The notes below the pieces were generated by a model. It searched no databases and had not been told where the DNA came from. It saw only the letters and a program-made list of their open reading frames with translations. A stretch of 63,369 nt of DNA from Acidobacteriaceae bacterium (lineage in GTDB: Bacteria > Acidobacteriota > Terriglobia > Bryobacterales > Bryobacteraceae): positions 1 to 63,369 of the forward strand of contig JADCJL010000152.1 in the NCBI GenBank assembly GCA_020247055.1. Reading direction: 5' to 3'. Numbering within the stretch: the stretch's first letter is position 1; each line of letters opens with the position of its first letter. Position numbers and translations under genes: made by a program. Below, one piece after another: positions 33,176 to 41,743 of the stretch.

Positions 33176-35104
33176 ATGTTCGACTTTTTCCGCCGGCGCG
33201 ACAGGAATGTCCGCATTATCTTGACCATCCTGTTGGGTTTCGTTGCACTTTCGATGGTGGCGTATCTGATTCCCGGAGGTCCCGGCGCGCCCGGGATAGG
33301 GACCAACGATACGGTGATCGCTGAGATTGGCGATGAGCAGATCACGATGATGGAAGTGCAGCGGACGCTGCAGGGGGCGATGCGCGGCAAGCAGTTCCCG
33401 CCCGAGATGATGCAGAACTACATTCCGACGCTGGTGGACCAGATGATTGCCGAGCGGGCGGTGGCCTACCAGGCTGCGCGAATGGGCTTCACGATTTCCG
33501 AGGACGAGTTGGGCAACGCGCTGCGGTCGATGCTCGGCAACCTGCTGCAGGGTGGTTTCGACAAGGAGCGCTACCAGGCCTTCCTGGCGCAGCAGAACCT
33601 GACGGTGGCCGACTTCGAGAGCAACGTGCGCAAGCAGATGCTGCTGACCAAACTGCGCAACATCGTACTCGAAGGGGTGGTGGTGACGCCCGACGAGATC
33701 GAGGGCGAGTTCCGCCGGCGCAACGAGAAGGTGAAGCTGGACTACATCCTGTTCAACACCGAGAACCTGAGAAAGCAGGTCAACCTGACGCCGGAGGATC
33801 TGAACACGTATTTTGCCGCGAACAAGGCCAACTACCGGGTTCCGGAAAAGCGCAGCTTTGAGGTTCTGGTGGCGAATGAAGAGAAGATTGGCGCGGCGAT
33901 CAATCTGAGCGATGACGAGCTGCGGAAACTGTACGCGGCGAGCCTGGACCGGTATCGGACCGGGGAGCGCGTGATGGCGCGGCACATTCTGCTGATGACG
34001 CAGAATAAATCGGCGGATGATGTGAAGAAGCTCGAGGCCAAGGCGGCCGACCTGTTGAAGCAGGTGAAGGGCGGGGGCGACTTTGCCGAGCTGGCCAAGA
34101 AGAATTCGGACGACCCGGGTTCGGCGCCCAAGGGCGGCGACCTTGGCTGGGTGACCAAGGGGCAGATGGTGCCCAACTTCGAGGCCACGGCGTTTTCGCT
34201 CAAGAAGGGCGAAATCAGCAACGTCATCAAGACCGAGTACGGATTCCACATCGTCCAGGTGACCGAACGGGAAGACGCCCGCGTGAAGCCGTTTGACGAG
34301 GTGAAGGCGGAACTGGCCACCGAAAGCAAGAAGCAGCTGGTTTTCGACCGGATGCAGAGCTCGATTGAGCAGGCGCGGGCGGCCCTCGTGAAGAGCCCCG
34401 CCTCCGGGGCGCAGATCGCGCAGCAGTTCAACCTGAGCCACTACGTGGTGCAGAACGCCGGCAGCAACGATCCGATCCAGGAGATTGGGATCAACGCCGA
34501 GTTCGCGGGCAGTATGTTCGGCCTGCAGAAGGGTGGCGTGACGCCGGTGGTGACGGCTCCCGGGAATAAGGTGGCGGTTGGGGTGCTGACCGGTGTTACG
34601 CCGGCGCGGCAGGCCGAGTTGGCCGAGGTTATGGATCAGGTGCGGGAACAGGCGACCGCGGTGAAAGTGCGCGATTTGCTGACGGCCAAGAGCGCGGAGT
34701 TGGCGCGGTCGGCCCCGCAGGCGGCGGGGGACCTGGCCAAGCTGGCGAAGTCTCTGGGCGGGGAAGTGAAGACGACGGCGGAGTTTGGCCGGGACGGCGC
34801 CGCGGAAGGGATCGGCGAAGCGGCTTACTTCGCGGAGGCTTTTGTGAAGCCGGTGGGCACGGTGATCGGACCCGTGACGATGCCGGGCCAGGTGGTGATT
34901 GCCAAGGTAGCGGCGAAAGTGGAAGCCGATATGGCGAAGCTGGCGGCGGAGCGGGAGGGCATGGTGAGTGCGCTCAAGGGACGGAAGTCGCAGGAGCGGA
35001 AGGATCTGTTCGAAGACGGGCTGGTGCATCGTCTGGTGGAGCAGGGTAAGGTGAAGATCAACACGGACGCCATTAAGCGCCTGCAGAGCAGCTACCGCAG
35101 CTAA
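33176..35104 (+). CDS. PpiD/SurA-like periplasmic chaperone and parvulin isomerase
   Basis: 642-residue membrane-anchored protein: one N-terminal transmembrane helix (IILTILLGFVALSMVAYL), a SurA_N-like chaperone domain (about 45-190), a central parvulin PPIase domain (about 265-365, MARHILL, DPGSAPKGGDLGW, YGFHIVQVTE) and a C-terminal helical region. This is the PpiD layout. It assists folding of exported and outer-membrane proteins at the inner membrane, relevant to the many beta-barrels encoded nearby. An AGGAG Shine-Dalgarno precedes the ATG. DedA follows 4 bp later. Confidence 0.92.
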   Translation: MFDFFRRRDRNVRIILTILLGFVALSMVAYLIPGGPGAPGIGTNDTVIAEIGDEQITMMEVQRTLQGAMRGKQFPPEMMQNYIPTLVDQMIAERAVAYQAARMGFTISEDELGNALRSMLGNLLQGGFDKERYQAFLAQQNLTVADFESNVRKQMLLTKLRNIVLEGVVVTPDEIEGEFRRRNEKVKLDYILFNTENLRKQVNLTPEDLNTYFAANKANYRVPEKRSFEVLVANEEKIGAAINLSDDELRKLYAASLDRYRTGERVMARHILLMTQNKSADDVKKLEAKAADLLKQVKGGGDFAELAKKNSDDPGSAPKGGDLGWVTKGQMVPNFEATAFSLKKGEISNVIKTEYGFHIVQVTEREDARVKPFDEVKAELATESKKQLVFDRMQSSIEQARAALVKSPASGAQIAQQFNLSHYVVQNAGSNDPIQEIGINAEFAGSMFGLQKGGVTPVVTAPGNKVAVGVLTGVTPARQAELAEVMDQVREQATAVKVRDLLTAKSAELARSAPQAAGDLAKLAKSLGGEVKTTAEFGRDGAAEGIGEAAYFAEAFVKPVGTVIGPVTMPGQVVIAKVAAKVEADMAKLAAEREGMVSALKGRKSQERKDLFEDGLVHRLVEQGKVKINTDAIKRLQSSYRS

Positions 35105-35108
35105 CCCA

Positions 35109-35759
35109 ATGCTGCATACGGTGCTCGAGTTTCTCAAAAGCCTGACCAACCCGGACGGCTTGATGCAGCTTCTGAGCCTGGTGTTTTCGGGCTGGCAGGG
35201 TTATGCGCTGCTGTTTGGGATCGTGTTTGCGGAGACGGGTCTGCTGGCGGGGTTTTTTCTGCCGGGAGACTCGCTCCTGTTTACCGTGGGGGTGGTGGCC
35301 GGGGCGGGCGGTTTGAACATCTGGGCCATTATCGGGGTGCTGATTGTGGCGGCGGTGGTGGGCGACGGGGTGGGCTACCTGCTGGGCCGGAAGGCCGGGG
35401 TGAGCGTGTATAACCGGCCGGACTCGCGTTTGTTCAAGCGGGAGCATCTGCTGCGGACGCAGGCGTTCTATGAAAAGCACGGGGGCAAGACGATCATCTA
35501 TGCCCGGTTTGTGCCGATTGTGCGGACCTTTGCGCCGTTCATTGCCGGGGTGGCGCAGATGGATTATCCGCGATTCCTCTCCTTCAATGTGTTTGGCGGG
35601 ATCGGGTGGGTGATCTCGATGACGATGGCGGGTTACTTTCTCGGCGAGGTGGAACTGGTCCGGCGCCACTTTGAGAAGGTCATCATCGGCATCGTCATTG
35701 TATCTGTGTTGCCGATTGTGCTCGAGTACCTCAGAGGTCGCGGGCGCAGCGAAAGCTGA
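35109..35759 (+). CDS. DedA-family membrane protein
   Basis: 216-residue inner-membrane protein with the DedA/SNARE-associated signature: FAETGLLAGFFLPGDSLLF near the N-terminus and FYEKHGGKTIIYARFVPIVRTFAPFIAG in the middle. DedA proteins are linked to phospholipid scrambling and undecaprenyl-phosphate recycling. It follows the PpiD-like gene in the same direction and overlaps the 3' end of the convergent FGE gene by 29 bp. Confidence 0.92.
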   Translation: MLHTVLEFLKSLTNPDGLMQLLSLVFSGWQGYALLFGIVFAETGLLAGFFLPGDSLLFTVGVVAGAGGLNIWAIIGVLIVAAVVGDGVGYLLGRKAGVSVYNRPDSRLFKREHLLRTQAFYEKHGGKTIIYARFVPIVRTFAPFIAGVAQMDYPRFLSFNVFGGIGWVISMTMAGYFLGEVELVRRHFEKVIIGIVIVSVLPIVLEYLRGRGRSES

Positions 35760-36714
35760 TATTGGTGGTGGCGCTGTCGGGGGTATTCTTGGTCCGGGCG
35801 GCGGGGCGGTAGCGGTTGCAATAGCTTTTGTGGCAGAGGTAGCTGCCGCCCTTCATGACGCGTTCGCGGCCGGTGGGCGGGCCAACGGGGTTGCGGTGGG
35901 TCGTTGTCAGGTGCCAGGCGGCGTCGAACCAATCCTGGCACCATTCCCAGGCGTTGCCGGTGACCGAAAGCAGGCCGTAGCCGTTGGGTGGGAAGGCGTC
36001 GACGGGCCCGGGAGCGGTGAAGCCGTCCTCGCCTAAGTCGATTTTTGGGAACTCCCCCTGCCAGATGTTGCACAGGTGGCGGCCGCCGGGGGTGAGTTCG
36101 TCGCCCCACGGATACTTCTTTTGCACGAGGCCGCCGCGGGCGGCGTACTCCCATTCGGCCTCTCGCGGGAGGCGCTTGCCGGCCCATTCACAGTAGGCCT
36201 GGGCATCGTTCCAGGCGATCTGGACGACGGGGTGGTGGGGGCGCTGGTCGATGGAGGAGTCCGGGCCTTCGGGGTGGCGCCAGTCGGCGCCGGGCACCTT
36301 GCACCACCACTCGTGGCCGAGGACGGTATCTTCGACGAGGCGGCGGTACTTTTCGGCGGGAATGTGGCCGGCGAAGACGAAGCTCCAGCCGAAGCGCTCG
36401 CTTTCGGTGCGGTAGCCGGTGGCGCGGACGAACTCGCGGAACTGTTCGTTGGTGACCGGGGTGGTGTCGAGGAAGAAGGGGTCGACGTGCACTTCGCGGA
36501 TGGGGCCTTCGCCGTCGGCGGGGAATCCTTCGGCGTCCTCGGCGCCCATGAGGAAGGGGCCGCCGTCGAGTTTGGTCATGCCTGTGGTCGAGCCGGCGCG
36601 GATGACGAGGCGCTCTTCGGCGAGACGCCGGGAGAGGGCGAGGTTGGCCTCGCGCTGGCGGCTGGGGATACAGCAGGGGTTCACCCCGCCGAGGAGGCGG
36701 AACGGGTCGCTCAT
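35731..36714 (-). CDS. formylglycine-generating enzyme (sulfatase maturase)
   Basis: 327-residue SUMF1/FGE-sulfatase-family protein. Unlike many look-alikes, it keeps the catalytic cysteine pair Cys294 and Cys299 in GGSYLCHKSYCNRYR, very close to the human enzyme's sequence. It also has the surrounding KNTPDSATTNISFRC. It oxidises the cysteine of CxPxR sulfatases to formylglycine using oxygen and copper. The N-terminus (VNPCCIPSRQ) is typical of bacterial FGEs and has no signal, so it acts in the cytoplasm before export. Its ATG overlaps the stop of the upstream parvulin by 4 bp. The sulfatase at 25969 is a candidate substrate. Confidence 0.94.
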   Translation of the reverse strand: MSDPFRLLGGVNPCCIPSRQREANLALSRRLAEERLVIRAGSTTGMTKLDGGPFLMGAEDAEGFPADGEGPIREVHVDPFFLDTTPVTNEQFREFVRATGYRTESERFGWSFVFAGHIPAEKYRRLVEDTVLGHEWWCKVPGADWRHPEGPDSSIDQRPHHPVVQIAWNDAQAYCEWAGKRLPREAEWEYAARGGLVQKKYPWGDELTPGGRHLCNIWQGEFPKIDLGEDGFTAPGPVDAFPPNGYGLLSVTGNAWEWCQDWFDAAWHLTTTHRNPVGPPTGRERVMKGGSYLCHKSYCNRYRPAARTKNTPDSATTNISFRCARDL

Positions 36715-37595
36715 ACGTTGGCCGCGGGCGCTTTGGCGGTTTTGATTACCGCGGTTTCCTTCAACCGGTCGACGAAGGCTTCGAGGGCGCGTTCCCGTTT
36801 TTCGGCCTGCAGGACGCCTTCGATTTCGGCGCGGACATCATTGAAGGGGCGGACGCCCTCCGGGCGGCGGTCGTGGAGCTGGGCGATGTGGAAGCCGAAG
36901 ACGGAGCGGAAGACGGGGCTGATCTGCCCGGGTTCGAGGGCGAGGACGGTATTTTCAAACTCCTCGACCATTTCGCCGACCGGGAACCAGCCGAGGCTGC
37001 CTCCCTGGCCGGCGCAATCGGAGTGGCGGTCGGCGACCTCGGCGAAGGGGGCGCCGGCGGCGAGTTCGGATTCGGCGAGGGCGATGGCGGCCTGGGCGGT
37101 GGCCTCGTCCACCGTATCGTTGACGTTCTTGACGATGTGGGAGGCGTGGAGCATGGGGGGCAGGAGGAAGCGCACGCGGTTGGCCTGATAGAAGTCGAGG
37201 AGCTCCTGCTTTTTCGGTTTGGGGGCTTTTTCGCCGACCTCCTGGACGAGCCGTTCGAGCTGGATCTGCGCGAGGATTTCGGCCTTCATGGCCTCCTGGT
37301 CGACCCCGGCGCGGGTGGCGCCCGCTTCGCAGTTGTCAGGGTCGCCGGGGGGCGGGAGGAGGGCGGTGAGCCGTTCGTTCACCTCGTCGGGGGGGATGGC
37401 GGGATGGCGACGGGCCGCCTCCTGACGGAGCAGGACCCGTTCGATGACATTCTCCCGGCTCCAGTCCTTCAACTGTACCTCGCGGGCGACCGGTTCCATG
37501 TCGCCCATCATGGCTTCGTAGTGCGGCCGGAGGGCGGCCATCTCCTGGCGGATGAGGGCGTCGTCGACGTATTCCCCGTTGATGAGTAGACCCAT
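36711..37595 (-). CDS. cytoplasmic parvulin-type peptidyl-prolyl isomerase
   Basis: 294 residues with no signal peptide or transmembrane helix. It has an N-terminal SurA-like helical region and a C-terminal rotamase domain (about 150-245, LHASHIVK, CAGQGGSLGWFPVGEM, VFGFHIAQLHDRRP). Nitrogen-fixation-type NifM-like parvulins share this layout. It is translationally coupled to the FGE gene (ATGA), suggesting it helps fold FGE or its substrates. The start is ATG at 37595. Confidence 0.88.
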   Translation of the reverse strand: MGLLINGEYVDDALIRQEMAALRPHYEAMMGDMEPVAREVQLKDWSRENVIERVLLRQEAARRHPAIPPDEVNERLTALLPPPGDPDNCEAGATRAGVDQEAMKAEILAQIQLERLVQEVGEKAPKPKKQELLDFYQANRVRFLLPPMLHASHIVKNVNDTVDEATAQAAIALAESELAAGAPFAEVADRHSDCAGQGGSLGWFPVGEMVEEFENTVLALEPGQISPVFRSVFGFHIAQLHDRRPEGVRPFNDVRAEIEGVLQAEKRERALEAFVDRLKETAVIKTAKAPAANV

Positions 37596-37770
37596 ATTGC
37601 TTCTGTTATGCTAGCGCGACTGGCGGCGCGTCAGTGGAATCGGCTGCGGGCGTAGGTGGGGCTCGTTGGTTGTGCCGGGGCGGCTTGAGGAGGGAATAGG
37701 GGTCGGCGTGGGAGCGCTGAGGCAGAAACTGAGGGTAGGGGGCAAAGCGGCAAAGCCGCGGAAAAGCCAA

Positions 37771-37794
37771 CGGCCGCAGAGAGATCTGCGGCCG
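37771..37794. terminator. hairpin after the PEP-CTERM gene
   Basis: Ten-base arms CGGCCGCAGA and TCTGCGGCCG with a GAGA loop. It lies 31 bp past the PEP-CTERM stop (minus strand); on that strand the stem is followed by GTTGGCTTTTCC. Likely a terminator. Confidence 0.6.
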
Positions 37795-37824
37795 CTGGAT
37801 AGCAGGAGGATAAAGAGGATGTGG

Positions 37825-38634
37825 TTAGGAAGCCCGATGGCGGACGAAGGCCAGTACGACCAGTCCCAGGCCCATGAGCGCATAAGTCGAAGGCTCAGGG
37901 ATTGAGTTGGTAAAGACAGTCTCGAACGAGCCCGACGCGAGACCCTTGATCTCCCCGGTGAAGCCTTGGGAAGGTAGTCCGCCGATATAATTGCTGAGCG
38001 AGCCGGCGAAAGCGGCCAGGCGCGCAGCGTCTGTGGCGCCCGGAGAAGCCGGGTCGAATTCGTAGTTAAGGTAGTAGCAATTGCAGAAGAGCGCATTAAC
38101 GGGCGTGAAGCGGGATGCGCCGCCGGTGACAAAGGAATCGTCGCTCCCCCCAAGGGCGCCATCGCCGCCGTAATTAACACCGAGAACGAAGTTTCCATCA
38201 TATGTGTCGGTTGCGGTGTCATACCGCAATTGGACGGTAGGAGTGATGAAAAGGCTGTCGTTGATGATCAGGTCATTCAGCGTGAAGGTATCCGCACCGT
38301 TCGCTCCTACAACGCGAAGACCGAAGTAAAGGGAATTGCCGAACTCGCCGCTGAAGGCACCGGTAGGATTGGCAAGACCGAGCCAACTAGTGAAGTAACC
38401 CGTGGTGTCGATGATGTGCGATGGGTTGATGGGGGTGGTCGCGCGACTATATAGTCCGGCACCGACGCCTACAGGCAACGTCGGGTCGGACTGCAGAGCC
38501 TGCATCGCGTTTTGGATGTAGGTGCTGTAGTTCGGACTGCTAGAAACAGGTCCGATGGACGGAATAATGGTGATGGTTGGCGCTCCAAAGCTTAACCCGG
38601 CCACCGCGACGAACAGCGAAAGTATTTTCCTCAC
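37825..38634 (-). CDS. PEP-CTERM sorted extracellular protein
   Basis: 269 residues from the GTG at 38634, chosen because an AGAGGA Shine-Dalgarno lies 8 bp before it and a signal peptide (KILSLFVAVAGLSFGAP) follows. The C-terminus has the sorting tag PEPSTYAL, a hydrophobic helix and the basic tail RHRAS. The body is Gly/Ser/Asn-rich, beta-type and contains a CNCYY cluster; no catalytic motif. PEP-CTERM proteins are processed by exosortase and linked to exopolysaccharide. No exosortase is in the window. Confidence 0.88.
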   Translation of the reverse strand: MRKILSLFVAVAGLSFGAPTITIIPSIGPVSSSPNYSTYIQNAMQALQSDPTLPVGVGAGLYSRATTPINPSHIIDTTGYFTSWLGLANPTGAFSGEFGNSLYFGLRVVGANGADTFTLNDLIINDSLFITPTVQLRYDTATDTYDGNFVLGVNYGGDGALGGSDDSFVTGGASRFTPVNALFCNCYYLNYEFDPASPGATDAARLAAFAGSLSNYIGGLPSQGFTGEIKGLASGSFETVFTNSIPEPSTYALMGLGLVVLAFVRHRAS

Positions 38635-38720
38635 GATATGAATCCTCTCTTCCAACGTATTTCGTTTGTTGTACATCGGCGGTTTTCCGCCTTGTTATTA
38701 GCACTGCTTACGTTTGCTAT

Positions 38721-38749
38721 ACAGTACCCTGAGTAGGACCAAAGGTCAA
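38721..38749 (-). promoter_or_regulatory. putative promoter of the PEP-CTERM gene
   Basis: On the minus strand, TTGACC (38749-38744) and TACTGT (38726-38721) with 17-bp spacing. The leader of about 80 bases contains a small GGCGG/CCGCC hairpin with a four-base loop (38678-38691). The -10 is weak. Confidence 0.45.
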
Positions 38750-38809
38750 TACCGTTGGGCCGTTCGTACCAGGATTTCTGTACGAGGATTGTTGGAGAAG
38801 GTACTGGTA

Positions 38810-39571
38810 CTAGAAAAATCCGAACCATTTGCGCCGTTTTTCGGGGGGATCGAGGGGGCCAGGTTCGATTCTGTACCCGTCAATGACGGCTTGGGGGTGG
38901 ATTTTGAGGAGCGCTTCGGCGTAGTCGGCGCCGTATTTGTCAGACACGCGCTTCCAGGTCTGGTCGAGAACGGGGGGGCGGCGCTTGGTGTCGTGGGCGT
39001 CGCTGGCGAGGAAGTGGACCCACCCTTTTTCAATGAGGGATTCGGAGAACTTCCGGACTTCATTCCCGAAGAAGCCAAGCAGAGACTGGCCGGTAACCTG
39101 GAGGAAGGCACCCTGCTGGACCCAGGCTTCGAGGCGTTCCGGTTTCTGGCGGAGGAGCCAGTTGCGTTCGGGGTGGGTGACGATGATGCGCATGCCGGCG
39201 TTTTCGAGTTGGACGAAGATCTCTTCGGTGTTGGGGAAGATCATCAGGTCTGAGAACTCGACGAGGAGCCAGCCGCGGCCGTTGATGGTGTACTTGGTGG
39301 GGTGGGCGATGGCGTCCTGAATGTTGTCGAGTTTCAGGTGAAAGTCGCAGCCGGTGTGGATGCGGATGGTTTCGCCGAGCCGCTCCTGCAGCTCCTGGCG
39401 GCGTTCGTTGATCAGATCGGGCTCGAAGGGGAACTGCAGATCGGCGTGGGGCGTGGCGACGATGTCGGTGGTGCCATGGGCGGCGGCCATGCGGAGCATC
39501 GCTTCGCTCTGCTCCAGGGTCCGGGCCCCGTCGTCGAGGCCCCACAGCACATGACTATGGATATCGATCAT
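38810..39571 (-). CDS. CpsB/YwqE-type PHP-domain tyrosine phosphatase
   Basis: 253 residues from the ATG at 39571. PHP-superfamily metal motifs are MIDIHSH, TPHADLQF, THPERN and SDAHD, in the order of CpsB/YwqE phosphatases, which dephosphorylate the tyrosine kinases of exopolysaccharide synthesis. It lies 5 bp after the Gfo/Idh/MocA gene and 61 bp before the PEP-CTERM promoter. No BY-kinase gene is present in the window. Confidence 0.88.
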   Translation of the reverse strand: MIDIHSHVLWGLDDGARTLEQSEAMLRMAAAHGTTDIVATPHADLQFPFEPDLINERRQELQERLGETIRIHTGCDFHLKLDNIQDAIAHPTKYTINGRGWLLVEFSDLMIFPNTEEIFVQLENAGMRIIVTHPERNWLLRQKPERLEAWVQQGAFLQVTGQSLLGFFGNEVRKFSESLIEKGWVHFLASDAHDTKRRPPVLDQTWKRVSDKYGADYAEALLKIHPQAVIDGYRIEPGPLDPPEKRRKWFGFF

Positions 39572-39576
39572 GCGTC

Positions 39577-40764
39577 CTAGGCTTCCGTCTCGCGCCGGGC
39601 GGGATTGAAGCGGATGCGGCGGCCTTTCCGAAGCGACTCCATGGCCATGCAAAGGGCGATGTTGGTGGCCTGAGCCGCTTCGACCGGGGCGTTGGGCTGC
39701 TGCCGGCTCTTGACGCACTCGAGGAAGTTGCGGATGTGGGCTCGGGTGGCCGGGCCGAAGCTGCCGGGGAGGCGCTTTTCGAGCGACGGTTTGAGGTCGA
39801 CGGCTTTTGGATCTTCGCGGAAGAGGCTGTAGCTTTCGCGGCCGAGGTCGAAGCGGGCTTTTGAGCCGTGGAACTGGGCGAGCTGGTCATTAACCGGGGC
39901 GTAGCGCATGGCTTTGTAGCCGACGGTGAAGACGGCGAAGTAGTTTTCGGGATACTCGAGGCAGATGGTGGTGGTTTCGGGGACTTCGACGCCGGGCAGA
40001 TTCGCCTGGCCTCCGGCGGTGGTGACGGCCAGGGGGTAGGCCGAGCCCAGGAACCAGTGGAAGACGTCGAGCATATGGGCGGCCTGGCCGACCATGAGGC
40101 CACCGGAGTAATCCCAATAGTAGTACCAGTTGAAGAAGCGCTGGGCGTCTTCCGGGCGCGCCGGGGCGGTGCCGAGCCACTGCTTCCAGTCGAGCTTGCC
40201 CTTGAGGGGTTCGTTGCGGATGGAGGCCTGGTGGTTGTACCACCAGGAGTTGATCAGCCGGACATCGCCGAGGTCGCCGGCCTTGAACTGGCGGTAGGCT
40301 TCCTGAAACAGCTCCGAGCTGCGGCGCTGCATGCCGACCTGGACAATGCGTTTGGTCTGGCGGACGGCGGCGAGGATGCGGTCGCCTTCCGCGATGGTGT
40401 GCGCGAGGGGCTTTTCAACGTAGACGTCCTTGCCGGCGTGGACGGCGTCGATGACCATCTGGGCGTGCCAGTGGTCGGGGGTGGCGACGATGACGACCTG
40501 GATGGATTTGTCTTCGAGGAGCTTTTTGTAATCGGAGTAGGGGGTGGCGCCCGAGGAAGCTATGGCGAGGCCGGCCTGGAGGTTGGGCTCGTAGACGTCG
40601 CAGACGGCGGCCATTTGCACGCCGATTTCCTTAAACTCGCCGGTGAGGTAACGGCCGCGTCCTCCGGCGCCGATGATGGCGCCGCGGACGGGGCCATCGG
40701 CGGCGAACGCCGCGGTGGAGGAGAGAACGAAACTACGCCGGTCGATTCCTGGGATCATCATCAT
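39577..40764 (-). CDS. exported Gfo/Idh/MocA-family oxidoreductase
   Basis: 395 residues. An N-terminal Tat-type signal (GIDRRSFVLSSTAAFA) is followed by the nucleotide loop GAGGRGRY and the family motif EKPLAH, then a C-terminal alpha/beta domain. It oxidises or rearranges a sugar or cyclitol with a bound or recruited NAD(P). Three consecutive ATG codons begin at 40764; the first is taken. The divergent membrane-protein gene starts only 16 bp away. Substrate unknown. Confidence 0.87.
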   Translation of the reverse strand: MMMIPGIDRRSFVLSSTAAFAADGPVRGAIIGAGGRGRYLTGEFKEIGVQMAAVCDVYEPNLQAGLAIASSGATPYSDYKKLLEDKSIQVVIVATPDHWHAQMVIDAVHAGKDVYVEKPLAHTIAEGDRILAAVRQTKRIVQVGMQRRSSELFQEAYRQFKAGDLGDVRLINSWWYNHQASIRNEPLKGKLDWKQWLGTAPARPEDAQRFFNWYYYWDYSGGLMVGQAAHMLDVFHWFLGSAYPLAVTTAGGQANLPGVEVPETTTICLEYPENYFAVFTVGYKAMRYAPVNDQLAQFHGSKARFDLGRESYSLFREDPKAVDLKPSLEKRLPGSFGPATRAHIRNFLECVKSRQQPNAPVEAAQATNIALCMAMESLRKGRRIRFNPARRETEA

Positions 40765-40780
40765 TGATTGCGAAGGTAAC

Positions 40781-41221
40781 ATGGAAACGGGACGCCTGCC
40801 ACTCCTCATTCACGCCGCCGCGACTTTGTACATGACGGGATTGATCTGGTTTGTGCAAGTGGTGCACTATCCGTTGTTCAGCCGCGTGGGGGAGGCGGGC
40901 TACCGGCAGTATCAGGTGGCGCATCAGAACCTGACGTCGCTGGTGGTGGGCCCGGCGATGCTGGCGGAGTTGGTGACGGCGGTCTGGCTGGTGTTGGCCG
41001 ATGGCCGCGACGCGTGGCGGTGGGTGGGGCTGGCGGCGGTGGCGGCGCTGTGGGCTTCGACGGCGCTGGTGCAGATGCCGCTGCATGCGGCGCTGGCCGC
41101 GGGGTTTGATGCCGAGGTGCACGGGCGCCTGGTGGCTTCCAACTGGGTGCGGACGGTATTGTGGACGGGGCGGTCGGGCCTGGTGTTGGTTTTGATTGCC
41201 CGGGCCTGGCCGTCGCGGTGA
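40781..41221 (+). CDS. four-helix membrane protein of unknown function
   Basis: 146 residues with about four transmembrane helices (first MTGLIWFVQVVHYPLF, last VLWTGRSGLVLVLIA). A GAAGG Shine-Dalgarno lies just before the ATG at 40781. The conserved-looking HYPLF and QMPLHAAL segments suggest a real small family, but I do not recognise a name for it. It lies divergent from the oxidoreductase and convergent with the prepilin peptidase. Confidence 0.7.
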   Translation: METGRLPLLIHAAATLYMTGLIWFVQVVHYPLFSRVGEAGYRQYQVAHQNLTSLVVGPAMLAELVTAVWLVLADGRDAWRWVGLAAVAALWASTALVQMPLHAALAAGFDAEVHGRLVASNWVRTVLWTGRSGLVLVLIARAWPSR

Positions 41222-41266
41222 ACCGGGTGGCGGCGGCGGGGACAGGGGCGAGCGAGCCGGTTGGGC

Positions 41267-41743
41267 TTATTGCCCGCGCATGGCAATCGCGGTGAACAGC
41301 GCGGCGACGGCCACGACAGGGGCGTGCGGCAGGGCGAGCGAGCCGGGTTGCCCGAGTTTCTGTTGGGGCAGACGGCGAAGATTCTGCAGGGTTTGCCGAA
41401 GGCGGCCACGGGCGAGAACCGTCAGGACGGCGACGAGGCCACCGATGACGGCGCTGAGCGCGAACAGCAGCAGCCAGTTGCTCCAGCCGATGAGGGCGCC
41501 CATGGCGGCCATCATCTTCACATCGCCGGCGCCCATGCCGCGGAGAAGAAACAGCAGCAGATAGATCCCGAAAGCCGCCCCGCAGCCGGCCCCGGCAAAG
41601 GCCAGGCCCTCGAGCCCGGCGCGCCAGGCGTGGAGCGAGAAGCCGGCGAGCGCGCCGGTGACGGTGAGCCAGTTCGGGATGCGGCGGCACCGAAGATCGG
41701 TTACCGCGCAGGCGGCCGCGAAGACGAGCAGCAGGGGGATCAT
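41267..41743 (-). CDS. A24-type prepilin peptidase (CpaA-like)
   Basis: 158-residue membrane aspartic protease without the N-methyltransferase domain, as in CpaA/TadV. The catalytic aspartates are in AVTDLRCRRIPN and GAGDVKMMAA. It cleaves leader peptides of Flp/type IV pilins. The ATG at 41743 overlaps the amidase stop by 4 bp. Together with the CpaE-like ATPase at 22.5 kb it suggests a Tad-like pilus whose genes are scattered. Confidence 0.88.
   Translation of the reverse strand: MIPLLLVFAAACAVTDLRCRRIPNWLTVTGALAGFSLHAWRAGLEGLAFAGAGCGAAFGIYLLLFLLRGMGAGDVKMMAAMGALIGWSNWLLLFALSAVIGGLVAVLTVLARGRLRQTLQNLRRLPQQKLGQPGSLALPHAPVVAVAALFTAIAMRGQ

Noticed and set aside
38634-38760. Sigma54 (-24/-12) promoter for the PEP-CTERM gene, as known for some PEP-CTERM regulons
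   Set aside because: No GG-N10-GC spacing found; a sigma70-like pair fits better.
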